Assembly: GCA_012523155.1 (NCBI GenBank)
Contig: JAAYJB010000486.1
Location: forward strand, 1-21,235
Origin: Synergistaceae bacterium
Lineage (GTDB): Bacteria > Synergistota > Synergistia > Synergistales > Aminobacteriaceae
Direction: 5' to 3'
DNA: 21,235 nucleotides
In this document: one piece after another, positions 13,479 through 21,235 of the stretch
Layout of the letters: every line of letters begins with the position of its first letter
Numbering within the stretch: position 1 is the stretch's first letter
The notes under the pieces: generated by a model
Told to the model about the DNA's origin: nothing
The model's database searches: none
Seen by the model: only the letters and a program-made list of their open reading frames with translations
Translations under genes and position numbers: made by a program

Positions 13479-15251
13479 ATGAAAGTAATTCTCACTGGGA
13501 ATGAAGCTGTTGCACGCGGAGCCTGGGAAGCAGGCTGCCACGTTGCCGCGGCGTATCCCGGCACTCCAAGCACGGAAATACTCGAGAATGTGAGTACGTA
13601 CCGGGAAATGTATTCGGAATGGTCTCCGAACGAAAAGGTTGCGCTTGAGGTCGCTTCCGGTGCATCAATGGCAGGGGCGAGGGCCATGTGCGCCATGAAG
13701 CACGTGGGATTGAATGTGGCGGCCGATCCCCTGTTCACCATGTCGTACATCGGGGTGAACGGAGGACTTGTAATTGTCGATGCAGATGATCCCGGGCTGT
13801 TCAGTTCCCAAAATGAGCAGGACAACAGGTGGTATGCCCTTCACGCAAAGCTTCCCATGCTTGAACCCTCGGACAGTCAGGAATGCCTTGATTTCATGAA
13901 GGCTGCATTCGATATTTCGGAGCAGTTTGATACCCCGGTGCTGCTGCGGCTTACAACCCGGATCTGCCACAGCAAGGGGGTAGTGAGGACCGGTGAACGC
14001 ACGGAGCGTCCTGTTCGAGCCTACAACCGAAACCCGGCGAAGAATGCAATGCTTCCGGCTTTCGCAAAGGCAAAGCATTACATGGTTGAGAAGCGGCTTG
14101 AAGAAATGCGTTCTTTTGCAGAATCATCTCCATTGAATTATATAGAAATGAACGAAGGTGCAAAAATCGGAGTCGTGGCAAACGGAGTGGGATTTCAATA
14201 CGCCATGGAAGCCCTGGGAGACAGGGCAAGTTACCTGAAAATCGGCTTTACATGGCCTTTCCCGCGGAAGCTGGTCCGCGAGTTTGCCGCGAAAGTGGAG
14301 ACTCTTTGGGTTGTGGAGGAGAACGATCCCTTTATGGAGCAGGAAATCCGAGCCATGGGCATCCCCTGTTCAGGAAAGGATGTTCTGCCCCTTGTGGACG
14401 AACTTTCTCAGGCCCTGGTCGCAAAGGCTGTCCTGGGAACTGAACCTGGTCCCGGAACGGAAACCGGTATAATGCCCCCAAATCGGCCTCCTCTTCTGTG
14501 TCCTGGGTGCCCTCACAGGGGACTGCTGTTCCTCCTGAGCGGCAAAAAGGATGTCGTTGTAACAGGGGACATCGGCTGTTACGGTCTTGGATCCATGCCT
14601 CCGCTGAATGTGGGAGAGAGCACCATTTGCATGGGGGCAGGATTTTCGGCGGCCATAGGATTCCAGAAGGCTCTTGAAAAAGCGGGAAAAGACCGGAAGG
14701 TTTTTGGGATCCTTGGAGACTCAACTTTCTTCCACTCGGGGATCACGGGACTGATCGATGCTGTCGTGAACAAGTCCAGGGGTGTCTTTGTGATCCTGGA
14801 CAACAGGATCACTGCTATGACCGGCCAGCAGCACAACCCGGGGACGGGCGTGACCCTCATGGGTGAGGAGACCGCTGCGCTTGATATTCCGAAGCTCTGT
14901 GAAGCCTGCGGCGTGAAAAGCGGGAATATCCATGTTGTTGACCCCTACGACCTGAAGGCGGCGAAGAAGGCTGTGGACCTGGCGATGGCAGCGGATGAAA
15001 CCACTGTCATAGTGACAAATCGACCCTGTGCTCTCATAAAGGATGTCCAGAGGGCAAGATCGGACCTGTTTTGTACCATTGACCATGAAAAATGCGTTGT
15101 CTGCGGGGCGTGCCTGAACCTTGGCTGTCCTGCCATAACAAAAAAGGACGGGAGGATCGTCATTGATCCTGTACCATGCAACAGCTGCGGACTGTGCGTT
15201 CAAATCTGCCCGAAGCAGGCTATTTCAAGGGAAGGTGAGCTCCATGACTAG
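13479..15251 (+). CDS. iorA: Indolepyruvate:ferredoxin oxidoreductase, alpha subunit
   Basis: The 590-residue large subunit of an enzyme that oxidatively decarboxylates aryl 2-oxoacids (indolepyruvate, phenylpyruvate, 4-hydroxyphenylpyruvate) to acyl-CoA, reducing ferredoxin. The N-terminal pyrimidine-binding domain starts with GNEAVARGAWEAG and AAYPGTPSTEI; the thiamine-diphosphate domain carries GDIGCYGLGSM (363-373) and the CPGCPHRG motif. The C-terminal ferredoxin domain has C539, C542, C545, C550 and C567, C570, C573, C577. The first cluster motif has the CxxCxxCxxxxCP spacing usual in IorA. Length is normal. GAAAGGGG precedes the ATG by ten bases. The beta-subunit gene overlaps by 8 bases. 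In this setting it would ferment aromatic amino acids after transamination. Confidence 0.95.
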   Translation: MKVILTGNEAVARGAWEAGCHVAAAYPGTPSTEILENVSTYREMYSEWSPNEKVALEVASGASMAGARAMCAMKHVGLNVAADPLFTMSYIGVNGGLVIVDADDPGLFSSQNEQDNRWYALHAKLPMLEPSDSQECLDFMKAAFDISEQFDTPVLLRLTTRICHSKGVVRTGERTERPVRAYNRNPAKNAMLPAFAKAKHYMVEKRLEEMRSFAESSPLNYIEMNEGAKIGVVANGVGFQYAMEALGDRASYLKIGFTWPFPRKLVREFAAKVETLWVVEENDPFMEQEIRAMGIPCSGKDVLPLVDELSQALVAKAVLGTEPGPGTETGIMPPNRPPLLCPGCPHRGLLFLLSGKKDVVVTGDIGCYGLGSMPPLNVGESTICMGAGFSAAIGFQKALEKAGKDRKVFGILGDSTFFHSGITGLIDAVVNKSRGVFVILDNRITAMTGQQHNPGTGVTLMGEETAALDIPKLCEACGVKSGNIHVVDPYDLKAAKKAVDLAMAADETTVIVTNRPCALIKDVQRARSDLFCTIDHEKCVVCGACLNLGCPAITKKDGRIVIDPVPCNSCGLCVQICPKQAISREGELHD

Positions 15252-15828
15252 GGAAGGGAAAAACGTCCTGCTTGTAGGTGTCGGAGGGCAGGGAACGATC
15301 CTCGCGAGCAAGGTTCTGTCGGAGGGGCTGCTTTCTTTCGGATACGACGTGAAAATGTCCGAGATACACGGAATGGCGCAAAGGGGAGGAAGCGTATCGA
15401 CCCATGTGAGGTATGGCGAGAGGGTCTTTTCCCCTGTGATTTCAAAAGGTGAGGTCGATATACTGGTGGCTTTTGAGAAGATGGAGGCACTCAGGTGGCT
15501 TCCCTACATTTCCGGGGACGGCATGCTTATCGTGAATAACCAGGAGATTTTTCCCATGCCGGTTATCCTCGGTCAGGCGGAATACCCCTTCCAGCTGGAA
15601 AAAACACTTTCTGAAGCGGTATCCCGGTGTGTGGTCATAGAGGCTGCAAAGGAAGCTGAAGAGATAGGCGATCCTCGAGTGATGAACATGGTGCTTCTGG
15701 GAGCGGTGGTGAAAAAACTGGGTCTTGATGAAATGTCGTGGGAAGAAACACTCAGGACATGTGTGCCGCAGGCGGCATTTCAGCCCAATCTACTTGCTTT
15801 CGAAAAGGGAATGAAGCTGGCGGAGTAG
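15244..15828 (+). CDS. iorB: Indolepyruvate:ferredoxin oxidoreductase, beta subunit
   Basis: The 194-residue partner of IorA, the gamma-type domain shared with pyruvate:ferredoxin oxidoreductases. The signature GVGGQGTILASKVL (residues about 12-25) and the downstream SEIHGMAQRGGSVSTHVRYG, which is diagnostic for IorB/KorC-like subunits, are both present. The ATG at 15244 has GGAAGGTGAG upstream and overlaps the end of iorA by 8 bases, so the subunits are translationally coupled in equal amounts. The reading frame extends upstream to 15163 but inside iorA only. A strong terminator follows within 35 bp, so iorAB forms a complete two-gene operon. Confidence 0.95.
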   Translation: MTREGKNVLLVGVGGQGTILASKVLSEGLLSFGYDVKMSEIHGMAQRGGSVSTHVRYGERVFSPVISKGEVDILVAFEKMEALRWLPYISGDGMLIVNNQEIFPMPVILGQAEYPFQLEKTLSEAVSRCVVIEAAKEAEEIGDPRVMNMVLLGAVVKKLGLDEMSWEETLRTCVPQAAFQPNLLAFEKGMKLAE

Positions 15829-15861
15829 GGTACCGGCATCTGGCACAGGGAAAACGAATAC

Positions 15862-15891
15862 AAAGGCGGGGGTGTTTTCCCGCCTTTTTTT
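15862..15891 (+). terminator. iorAB terminator
   Basis: AAAGGCGGG (15862-15870) pairs perfectly with CCCGCCTTT (15879-15887) around GGTGTTTT, ending in seven T (15885-15891). Confidence 0.93.
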
Positions 15892-15911
15892 AACGGGGAA
15901 AATATACTGTA

Positions 15912-15920
15912 TGATATACT
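15912..15920 (+). promoter_or_regulatory. Extended -10 promoter of the MFS gene
   Basis: TGATATACT is an extended -10 element without a clear -35 box, 37 bp before the ATG at 15958. It matches the nine bases of the serine dehydratase promoter on the minus strand at 10503-10511. A second TATAAA-like hexamer lies at 15928. Confidence 0.45.
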
Positions 15921-15957
15921 TCTTTACTATAAATCATACGTGAAGCGAGTGTTATTC

Positions 15958-17394
15958 ATGGAAAAAGTCCAGAAATCATCATCCGGTACTTCCAGAAATA
16001 TAGTTCTCGCTGTAGCTGCCCTTACATCTTTCCTGCCGCCGTTCATGTTGTCTGCAGTAAATATTGCACTTCCGGCTATCCAGAATGCATTTGGCGCCGG
16101 TGCCGTTCTTCTCAGTTGGGTGGCAACCTCGTACCTGCTGTCTTCCGCAGTGTTCCTGGTTCCGGCCGGAAAGATGGGTGATATCTGGGGGAGGAAACGG
16201 GTATTGGAGTGGGGGATGTGGATTTTCATTCTTTCTACCTTTCTCTGTCCCTTTTCACCATCCATGGAACTGTTTATCCTTCTCCGTGCGGTGCAGGGAA
16301 TGGGTGGATCGCTGATGCTCACCATGGGCATGGCCATTCTCACGTCTGTATTCCCGTCGTCTGAAAGAGGGAAGGCGCTTGGGGTCAACGTGGCGGCAAT
16401 ATACCTGGGTTCGTCGGCGGGACCGTTTTTCGGCGGGATACTGATCTCTTTTTTCGGATGGCATTCCGTATTTTTTATCAATGTGTTTCTGGGAGCAGTT
16501 TCGCTCCTGCTTCTGAAACAATTTGTCAAGTTCGAGTGGAAGGAAGGCTCGAGCAGGAGTATGGATATACCGGGCTGCCTTGTCTACGGGGTATCTCTTG
16601 TTGCGGTAATGTACGGAGTTTCTGTTCTGCCTTCCGGGACCGCGATCGTCCTTATGGCATCCGGTGTACTTCTGTTTTTCGTTTTTCTCAGGAGAATGCT
16701 GACGGTTGAGGATCCACTTTTCGAGGTCAGGCTTTTTTCGGGAAACAGGGTTTTTGCGTTTTCGAACATTGCGGCGCTTATAAACTATGCGGCCACATAT
16801 TCAGTCGCTTTTCTCCTCAGTCTCTACCTTCAGTATATCAAGGGAATGACTCCTTCCGAGGCTGGAACCATAATGGTGATCCAGCCGATTCTCCAGGCGG
16901 CCCTTTCGCCTGTTACCGGGAAACTTTCCGATCGTATAGAACCTGGCCTGCTCGCCTCCGGGGGGATGGCCTCCACGGCAATTGGCCTCGGGATCTTTGC
17001 TTTTCTTGACTGGGGCACTCCCATGTTTCTTATTGTGGCAGGACTGGTTCTTTTAGGACTCGGTTTCGCTTTTTTCTCATCCCCGAACACGAACGCCATC
17101 ATGGGGTCTGTTCCGTCACGGTATTACGGGGCTGCCTCGGGGGCTGTTGGGACCATGCGGGTCCTGGGACAGATGACCAGCATGGCTGTTATCACCATCG
17201 TTTTTGCAGCACTGCTTGGCGACGGGCAGATAACCCGGGAGCGGTACGATTCCTTTATCTCGGCTGCACGGATCTGTTTTTCTATTTCGTCACTTCTCTG
17301 TTTTACAGGGGTTTTCTTCTCATGGTTCCGGGGAAGCCTGCATACACTAAAAAATGAGACAGTCTCCGGGAAAGGGGAGGCAGATGAACAGTGA
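15958..17394 (+). CDS. MFS drug/metabolite exporter, DHA2 (EmrB/QacA-like) family
   Basis: The 478-residue membrane protein is a proton-driven exporter of the major facilitator superfamily. The first helix segment contains AVNIALPAIQ, the DHA2 motif D1; motif A GKMGDIWGRKRV lies in the loop after helix 2; RAVQGMGGSLM fits motif B. About 14 hydrophobic segments can be traced, which is usual for DHA2 and not for the 12-helix DHA1 group. The ATG at 15958 was preferred to GTG 15940, though the ribosome binding site (GAAGCGAG, just upstream) is weak for either. Substrates of such proteins are usually drugs, dyes or bile-salt-like amphiphiles; none can be named here. No adjacent TetR- or MarR-type regulator was seen. 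Confidence 0.85.
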   Translation: MEKVQKSSSGTSRNIVLAVAALTSFLPPFMLSAVNIALPAIQNAFGAGAVLLSWVATSYLLSSAVFLVPAGKMGDIWGRKRVLEWGMWIFILSTFLCPFSPSMELFILLRAVQGMGGSLMLTMGMAILTSVFPSSERGKALGVNVAAIYLGSSAGPFFGGILISFFGWHSVFFINVFLGAVSLLLLKQFVKFEWKEGSSRSMDIPGCLVYGVSLVAVMYGVSVLPSGTAIVLMASGVLLFFVFLRRMLTVEDPLFEVRLFSGNRVFAFSNIAALINYAATYSVAFLLSLYLQYIKGMTPSEAGTIMVIQPILQAALSPVTGKLSDRIEPGLLASGGMASTAIGLGIFAFLDWGTPMFLIVAGLVLLGLGFAFFSSPNTNAIMGSVPSRYYGAASGAVGTMRVLGQMTSMAVITIVFAALLGDGQITRERYDSFISAARICFSISSLLCFTGVFFSWFRGSLHTLKNETVSGKGEADEQ

Positions 17395-17414
17395 TCGATC
17401 AGGTGCTGCTTTTT

Positions 17415-17443
17415 TTGTGAAATCGCATGTTGTGAGATAATAT
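17415..17443 (+). promoter_or_regulatory. Promoter of the thioredoxin-like gene
   Basis: TTGTGA (17415-17420), a 17-bp spacer and TAATAT (17438-17443). The -10 hexamer is flanked by TGAGA (17433-17437) and TCTCA (17445-17449), a small inverted repeat that could be an operator. The T-run just upstream (17410-17416) may end the MFS transcript. Confidence 0.5.
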
Positions 17444-17476
17444 TTCTCAATGAACACGATTGCGGGGTGAAAGAGA

Positions 17477-17974
17477 ATGATTGATTTTGAAAAAGGCTAC
17501 TCTCTCGAGGAATATTTTGCGAAAGGATACGAGGAAGAGCGTGAGAGGCAGAGACGGGCCTGTGAACGGGCCGTCTATTCGGAAGCATTTGAAGAAGCTG
17601 TGAAAAAAGTGAAAGAACCCGTAAGACTGGCTGCCTTTGCAGAAATATACTGTCCGGATACGGTCGTGGTCATGCCTTTCGTGAAGAGAGTGGCTGATCT
17701 GAACCCCCTGGTCCGACTCGCTGTCTTCGAGCGTGACCCTTACATGAAGGAAATGGAGACTTTGACCGGAACGGCAAGGATCCCCACGCTGCTTTTCTTT
17801 GATGGGGAAATGAACCTCATGGCAAAGTACGTGGAGCTTCCCGACGGGCTGAAAGATAAAATGAAAGATGCCGACCCGGCTGAAAAAAGCACCATGAGTC
17901 TCGATTACCGAAGGGGCAAGTATAACTCTCTGATCCAGGAAGAACTTGCTTCAGCTCTTTCGCTTTTTCACTGA
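17477..17974 (+). CDS. Thioredoxin-fold protein with degenerate active site
   Basis: The 165-residue cytoplasmic protein has a charged N-terminal helix region (residues 1-45) and a thioredoxin-like core. The usual WCxxC is replaced by YCPDT (residues 58-62): C59 is kept and the resolving cysteine is a threonine. The cis-proline is present in ARIPTLLFFDG (P103). Similar small thioredoxin-fold proteins in Firmicutes usually carry WCPDC, so this copy would be a monothiol variant acting in mixed-disulfide exchange, peroxide handling or as a redox-inert adaptor. GGGTGA lies six bases before the ATG. It precedes the chromate-transporter pair on the same strand by 64 bp and may share its transcript. 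Confidence 0.78.
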   Translation: MIDFEKGYSLEEYFAKGYEEERERQRRACERAVYSEAFEEAVKKVKEPVRLAAFAEIYCPDTVVVMPFVKRVADLNPLVRLAVFERDPYMKEMETLTGTARIPTLLFFDGEMNLMAKYVELPDGLKDKMKDADPAEKSTMSLDYRRGKYNSLIQEELASALSLFH

Positions 17975-18038
17975 AATCCCCGATGGCGTGTGATGATGAT
18001 CCACGTCAATTGGTTCCAATTTAGAAACGAGGTACCGG

Positions 18039-18572
18039 ATGTCACTTTTTAAGGTTTTTGTCCTTTTTCTCCGCCTCGGGGCCTTAACTTTCGGCGGAGG
18101 AATCGTAATGATCGGCCTGCTCGAGCGCGAGCTTCGGGGAACAGAAAAACTTTCGTCCGAAGAAACGATGGAAATGATCATTTTTGCTACGGCTCTCCCC
18201 GGGCCCATTGCCGCAAACCTTGCCTGGCTTGCGGGAGAGAAACTTGCAGGAAAGACCGGGGCTTTTACGGCAGTATTGGGTACCGTTATTCCGCCGTTTC
18301 TCACGATCCTTTTCCTTTCGAAATTTTTTCTGCTGCACATGAACGATCCCCTTATCGCCGCTTTTTTTCTCGGGGCGGCATGTGCTGTGGCTGTCATAAT
18401 CGGAGGAGTTGTTTTCGATATGACGAAAATTTCTTTTTCAGGCGGATGGAAGGATATGGTGGTTTTTGCGGTAGTGTCTGTCCTTCTTCTTGCCTTCCGC
18501 ATGTCCCCTTTTATTGCCCTGGGAGCGGGGCTTTCGCTGCGCATTGCCCTTGGTGAGGAGAAATTGCGGTGA
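18039..18572 (+). CDS. chrA1: Chromate-transporter-family protein, first half
   Basis: A 177-residue membrane protein of the CHR family, which carries chromate and possibly sulfate-like anions. The N-terminal LRLGALTFGGGIVMIGLLE and the PGPIAANLAWLAGEKL loop are the family signatures. It holds one CHR domain of about six membrane segments, half the size of long ChrA proteins, so it should work with the second half downstream. The ATG at 18039 has GAGGTA upstream. It ends with GTGA overlap into the partner. True function in an anaerobe may be anion transport other than chromate. An AATTGG/CCAATT repeat at 18008-18021 sits just ahead of it. Confidence 0.88.
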   Translation: MSLFKVFVLFLRLGALTFGGGIVMIGLLERELRGTEKLSSEETMEMIIFATALPGPIAANLAWLAGEKLAGKTGAFTAVLGTVIPPFLTILFLSKFFLLHMNDPLIAAFFLGAACAVAVIIGGVVFDMTKISFSGGWKDMVVFAVVSVLLLAFRMSPFIALGAGLSLRIALGEEKLR

Positions 18573-19102
18573 GCTCGCTTCCGGTACTTTTTATTACTTT
18601 TGTACGGATCGGCCTTGGGGCGTTTGGAGGCGGTCTCGCCACCATACCATTTATCCACTACGAACTGGTCGTTTCAAATCCCTGGCTGACGGAAAGGGAA
18701 TTCTCAGATGTGGTCTCTCTCGCGCAGATGACGCCGGGACCTGTTGCAGTAAACGCCGCCACGTTTGTGGGGTACAGGATAGCCGGTCTTGCGGGGTCAC
18801 TTGCCGCAACGACGGGTGTTGTGGCGGCACCGCTCGCTCTTTTGGTCCTTGTTGCATTTTTTGTATCCCGTGCATCCGGGAAGGCAAAGGAATGGACCGA
18901 AAGAGTCCAGCGGTCGCTCCGTCCCGTTGTTGCTGCGATGCTTCTGGCCGCCTTCTGGACAGTAGTTCGGCCGCTTGCAGATGATTGGCGGCTTTGGCCG
19001 TTCTCTGCCGCGGTCCTTGGTGCGTCAAGGCTTCCCGTGGTGAGAAAATACCCTCAGGTGTTGTTGCTCGGGGCAGGGGTCGCGGGAATGCTGCTCTTTT
19101 AA
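18569..19102 (+). CDS. chrA2: Chromate-transporter-family protein, second half
   Basis: A 177-residue CHR-domain membrane protein, equal in length to its partner. It begins with VRIGLGAFGGGLATIPFIHYELV and has MTPGPVAVNAATFVGYRIAGL, the same two signatures in the same order, so the pair is an ancient duplication. Short CHR pairs encoded by adjacent genes are known to act together as a heterodimer with the two halves in opposite membrane orientation. GTG 18569 overlaps the stop of the first gene by four bases (GTGA), and GGTGAGGAG precedes it, which gives tight coupling. The gap of 38 bp to the aldehyde oxidoreductase leaves room for co-transcription, but no functional link is obvious. Confidence 0.88.
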   Translation: MSSLPVLFITFVRIGLGAFGGGLATIPFIHYELVVSNPWLTEREFSDVVSLAQMTPGPVAVNAATFVGYRIAGLAGSLAATTGVVAAPLALLVLVAFFVSRASGKAKEWTERVQRSLRPVVAAMLLAAFWTVVRPLADDWRLWPFSAAVLGASRLPVVRKYPQVLLLGAGVAGMLLF

Positions 19103-19140
19103 AAAGAAAAAATCGCTGATGCGAAAGGATTGATGCTGTC

Positions 19141-20967
19141 ATGGAGATGAAAGTTGCCCTCATAGATTTATCGGCGGGCAGTACGGAAATTGTGAATGTT
19201 CCGAAAGAATTGCTCAGAAAGTATATCGGAGGCTCGGGACTGGCAACGTATTTTCTGTTTCAATACGGTTCGCCTCAAGCGGATCCTCTTTCCCCGGAGA
19301 ATCCGCTGATTTTCATGAACGGTCCCTACCAGGGGACCGGCATACCTACGTCCGGCAGGCACCAGGTCGTGAGCAAGTCGCCTCTTACCGGGATCTTCGG
19401 TGAATCGGACTGCGGCGGAACATTCGGGTATCATATGCGGAAAGCCGGCTTTGACGGCGCAATATTCCTCGGGAAGGCATCCTCGCCGGTGTATGTTGCC
19501 ATGAAAGACGGCGTTGCAGAAATACGGGACGCCGGTTTTCTGTGGGGCAAGGATACGTTTGAGACAGAAGAGACCCTTCTTGAAATCGAGGGCAGCCCCG
19601 GCGCGGTCGCATGTATAGGCCCAGCAGGCGAACGACTTGTGCTCCTGGCGAATATTATGCATGATGGGCCAAGCGGGAGAGCTGCGGGACGGGGTGGTAT
19701 GGGAGCGGTCATGGGGTCGAAGAACCTCAAGGCCGTGGTGGCTCGGGGCAACGCTTCCGTACCAATGGCCGATCCTGAAACCGTCAGGGAGAAATCCAGA
19801 GAAAAAGCCCGCTGGTATGTAGAAAAAATGCCTGCAATGACCCGTTATGGTACTCCCGGGGGGGTAGCTTTCGCTGAACAGAACGGTGACTTGCCGCTGA
19901 AAAACTGGAGCATGGGGAGCTGGAGCGAAGTTAAGTCCATAACGGGCGAGGCAATGGCTGAAACCGTTCTGACAGGGAACTGGGGATGCACGGCATGCCC
20001 CATACGATGCGGCCGGGAAGTCGCGTTCGATGAGATCAGCGGGGGCGGACCCGAGTATGAAACCCTGGGAATGCTGGGAAGCAACTGTCTTGTCAGTGAT
20101 CTCAAGGCTATCTGCAGGGCGAATGATCTTTGCAACAGGGAGGGCCTTGACACCATCTCGTGCGGTTCTGCGGCAGCTTTTTCCATGGAGCTTTTCGAGC
20201 GGGGGATAATTACCGAGAAAGAAATCGGCTATCCCCTTTCCTGGGGAGATGGAGATGCCCTGCTTCGTCTTCTCGGTGATATCTCGGAGAAAAAAGGGTT
20301 TGGAAGCATTCTTTCCGAGGGAACACGGAAAGCGGCTGAACTGATCGGAAAAGGAGCGGAAAAATACGCCATTCACAGCAAGGGGCTCGATTTCCCCGCA
20401 CATGACCCACGGTGCTACAAAGGGCTTGCTGCGGGCTATGCTACATCCAACAGGGGGGCATGTCATCTCGCGGGATACTCGTATGCCTTCGAACGGAGTG
20501 CCGTCTACCCGGACCTTGGAATCAACGAAGTCCAGGACCGGTCTCTGGACGAGGGAAAAGGGGAGCTCAACGCCAAGCTTCAGGACATGATGTGCGTGAT
20601 GGATTCACTGAAAATGTGCAAGTTTCCCTTTGCCAATACGGCAATTGCGGATATCCTCACCTGGCTGAACGGAATCACCGGCTGGGATGTGACAAAAGAG
20701 GAACTTCTGGAAACAGGGGAAAGGATATTCAACCTGAAACGTGTCTATAACATCGCATGTGGTGTAACCGGGAAGGACGATACCATTCCGGAGCGGATCC
20801 TCAGGGAACCCAGGGGATCGGGAGGTTCTGCAGACTCCCTCCCTGTACTTGAGATACAGCTGGAAGAGTATTACAGGGTCAGAAAGTGGTCTTCTGAAGG
20901 TATCCCTCTCCCGAAAACACTCTCCGCCCTCGGGCTTGAAAAATTTATTCCCTTCGTTGAACAATAG
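19141..20967 (+). CDS. aor: Tungsten-type aldehyde:ferredoxin oxidoreductase
   Basis: The 608-residue enzyme oxidises aldehydes to carboxylic acids with ferredoxin as acceptor, using a tungsten-bis-pterin cofactor and a [4Fe-4S] cluster. Cluster ligands are C283, C286 and C290 in CTACPIRC, with C493 at the end of DSLKMC; these positions nearly coincide with C288, C291, C295 and C494 of the Pyrococcus enzyme. The N-terminal GGSGLATYFLF, the GIPTSGRH and GRGGMGAVMGSKNLKAV motifs match the family. The pterin site CNREGLDTISCG is present, with the first Asp of the usual DxxGLD replaced by Asn. AAAGGA lies about 11 bases before the ATG. It would recover aldehydes released by 2-oxoacid oxidoreductases such as IorAB. 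A terminator follows. Confidence 0.92.
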   Translation: MEMKVALIDLSAGSTEIVNVPKELLRKYIGGSGLATYFLFQYGSPQADPLSPENPLIFMNGPYQGTGIPTSGRHQVVSKSPLTGIFGESDCGGTFGYHMRKAGFDGAIFLGKASSPVYVAMKDGVAEIRDAGFLWGKDTFETEETLLEIEGSPGAVACIGPAGERLVLLANIMHDGPSGRAAGRGGMGAVMGSKNLKAVVARGNASVPMADPETVREKSREKARWYVEKMPAMTRYGTPGGVAFAEQNGDLPLKNWSMGSWSEVKSITGEAMAETVLTGNWGCTACPIRCGREVAFDEISGGGPEYETLGMLGSNCLVSDLKAICRANDLCNREGLDTISCGSAAAFSMELFERGIITEKEIGYPLSWGDGDALLRLLGDISEKKGFGSILSEGTRKAAELIGKGAEKYAIHSKGLDFPAHDPRCYKGLAAGYATSNRGACHLAGYSYAFERSAVYPDLGINEVQDRSLDEGKGELNAKLQDMMCVMDSLKMCKFPFANTAIADILTWLNGITGWDVTKEELLETGERIFNLKRVYNIACGVTGKDDTIPERILREPRGSGGSADSLPVLEIQLEEYYRVRKWSSEGIPLPKTLSALGLEKFIPFVEQ

Positions 20968-20971
20968 GGGG

Positions 20972-21003
20972 AAGGAGCGGCGAATCCGTGGCCGTCCTTT
21001 TTT
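20972..21003 (+). terminator. Terminator after the aldehyde oxidoreductase gene
   Basis: AAGGA (20972-20976) and CGGC (20978-20981), with a bulged G, pair with GCCG (20991-20994) and TCCTT (20995-20999). The stem is followed by a run of T to 21003. The loop is GAATCCGTG. Confidence 0.75.
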
Positions 21004-21082
21004 AGCAGCACGTATTTTTGGCAGGTCGGATTTTCTGCGGTCACGTGAAAAACGGTAGAGATTTGGGGAAGAGAGGGCTGGA

Positions 21083-21235
21083 ATGATGAAAAAAATAGGT
21101 TCTTACGTGGGCATCTCAATACTTTTCCTTTTGATCCTTGTATGGGGAACGTCAAAGCTTGCCGATCACTATGTCCTCTCACGTTGGAATACAGAAGATT
21201 CGGCTGTGGTGATAATAGAAGAGGTTCTCGGGATA
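21083..21235 (+). CDS. Membrane-anchored protein, 5' part only
   Basis: An open frame starts at ATG 21083 (or 21086) after GAGAGGG and runs off the end of the window. The 51 residues seen are MMKKIG, a hydrophobic segment SYVGISILFLLILVWGTSK (about 7-25) that is a signal anchor, and a soluble start LADHYVLSRWNTEDSAVVIIEEVLGI. No family is recognised. It follows the AOR terminator, so it probably has its own promoter in the 80-bp gap, which I could not define. Confidence 0.6.
   Translation, partial: MMKKIGSYVGISILFLLILVWGTSKLADHYVLSRWNTEDSAVVIIEEVLGI

Noticed and set aside
15163..15243. Upstream extension of iorB
   Set aside because: It lies entirely within the ferredoxin-domain coding part of iorA; the ATG at 15244 has a good ribosome binding site and fits the family N-terminus.
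19168..20466. Minus-strand 432-codon open frame opposite the aldehyde oxidoreductase gene
   Set aside because: No recognisable motif and shadow-like composition; the plus strand encodes a full-length AOR.

Overview
The window looks like a chromosome segment of a strictly anaerobic, amino-acid-fermenting bacterium. The evidence is gene content: an indolepyruvate:ferredoxin oxidoreductase (IorAB), a tungsten-type aldehyde:ferredoxin oxidoreductase, an iron-sulfur L-serine dehydratase, an arginine deiminase, an N-carbamoyl-amino-acid-hydrolase-like M20 enzyme and a 2,4-diaminopentanoate-dehydrogenase-like enzyme lie within 21 kb. This mix, with moderately GC-rich DNA and strong GGAGG-type ribosome binding sites, suggests a member of the Synergistota (Synergistetes). 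That assignment is inference from gene content, not from a marker gene. No rRNA, tRNA, CRISPR array, transposase or phage gene was found.

Layout. (1) 1-440: a strong promoter, a leader of about 160 nt, a 55-residue orphan protein and a textbook terminator. (2) 543-3070: three consecutive but dissimilar class I SAM-dependent methyltransferases. (3) 3070-4464: an M20 carbamoylase-like hydrolase behind a possible translated leader, ending in a bidirectional terminator shared with (4) a minus-strand diaminopentanoate-dehydrogenase-like gene (4502-5536). (5) 5724-7980: a cysteine-synthase-fold PLP enzyme and an arginine deiminase in one plus-strand unit. (6) 7959-8090: two hairpins, one a perfect 21-bp inverted repeat, in the convergent gap. 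(7) 8137-10460: a minus-strand operon of a single-chain L-serine dehydratase overlapping an atypical crotonase. (8) 10608-12473: two exported proteins, one coiled-coil and one with a duplicated TPR-like unit. (9) 12629-15828: a YheO/DauR-type regulator followed by iorAB. (10) 15958-17394: an MFS exporter. (11) 17477-19102: a thioredoxin-fold protein with a degenerate active site, then a two-gene chromate-transporter-family pair. (12) 19141-20967: aldehyde:ferredoxin oxidoreductase. (13) 21083-end: the start of a membrane-anchored protein that leaves the window.

How the genes may work together. Arginine deiminase, serine dehydratase, the PLP enzyme and the diaminopentanoate-dehydrogenase-like enzyme would feed amino acids into deamination. 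IorAB would oxidise aryl 2-oxoacids and AOR would oxidise aldehydes, both reducing ferredoxin. The M20 hydrolase would release amino acids from N-carbamoyl precursors. These links are inferred from family roles and proximity. Partner genes of the classical pathways (ornithine transcarbamylase and carbamate kinase, or the other ornithine-oxidation genes) are not in the window. The least ordinary items are the long inverted repeat, the crotonase lacking both catalytic glutamates, the CysK-like/ADI pair and the methyltransferase triplet.
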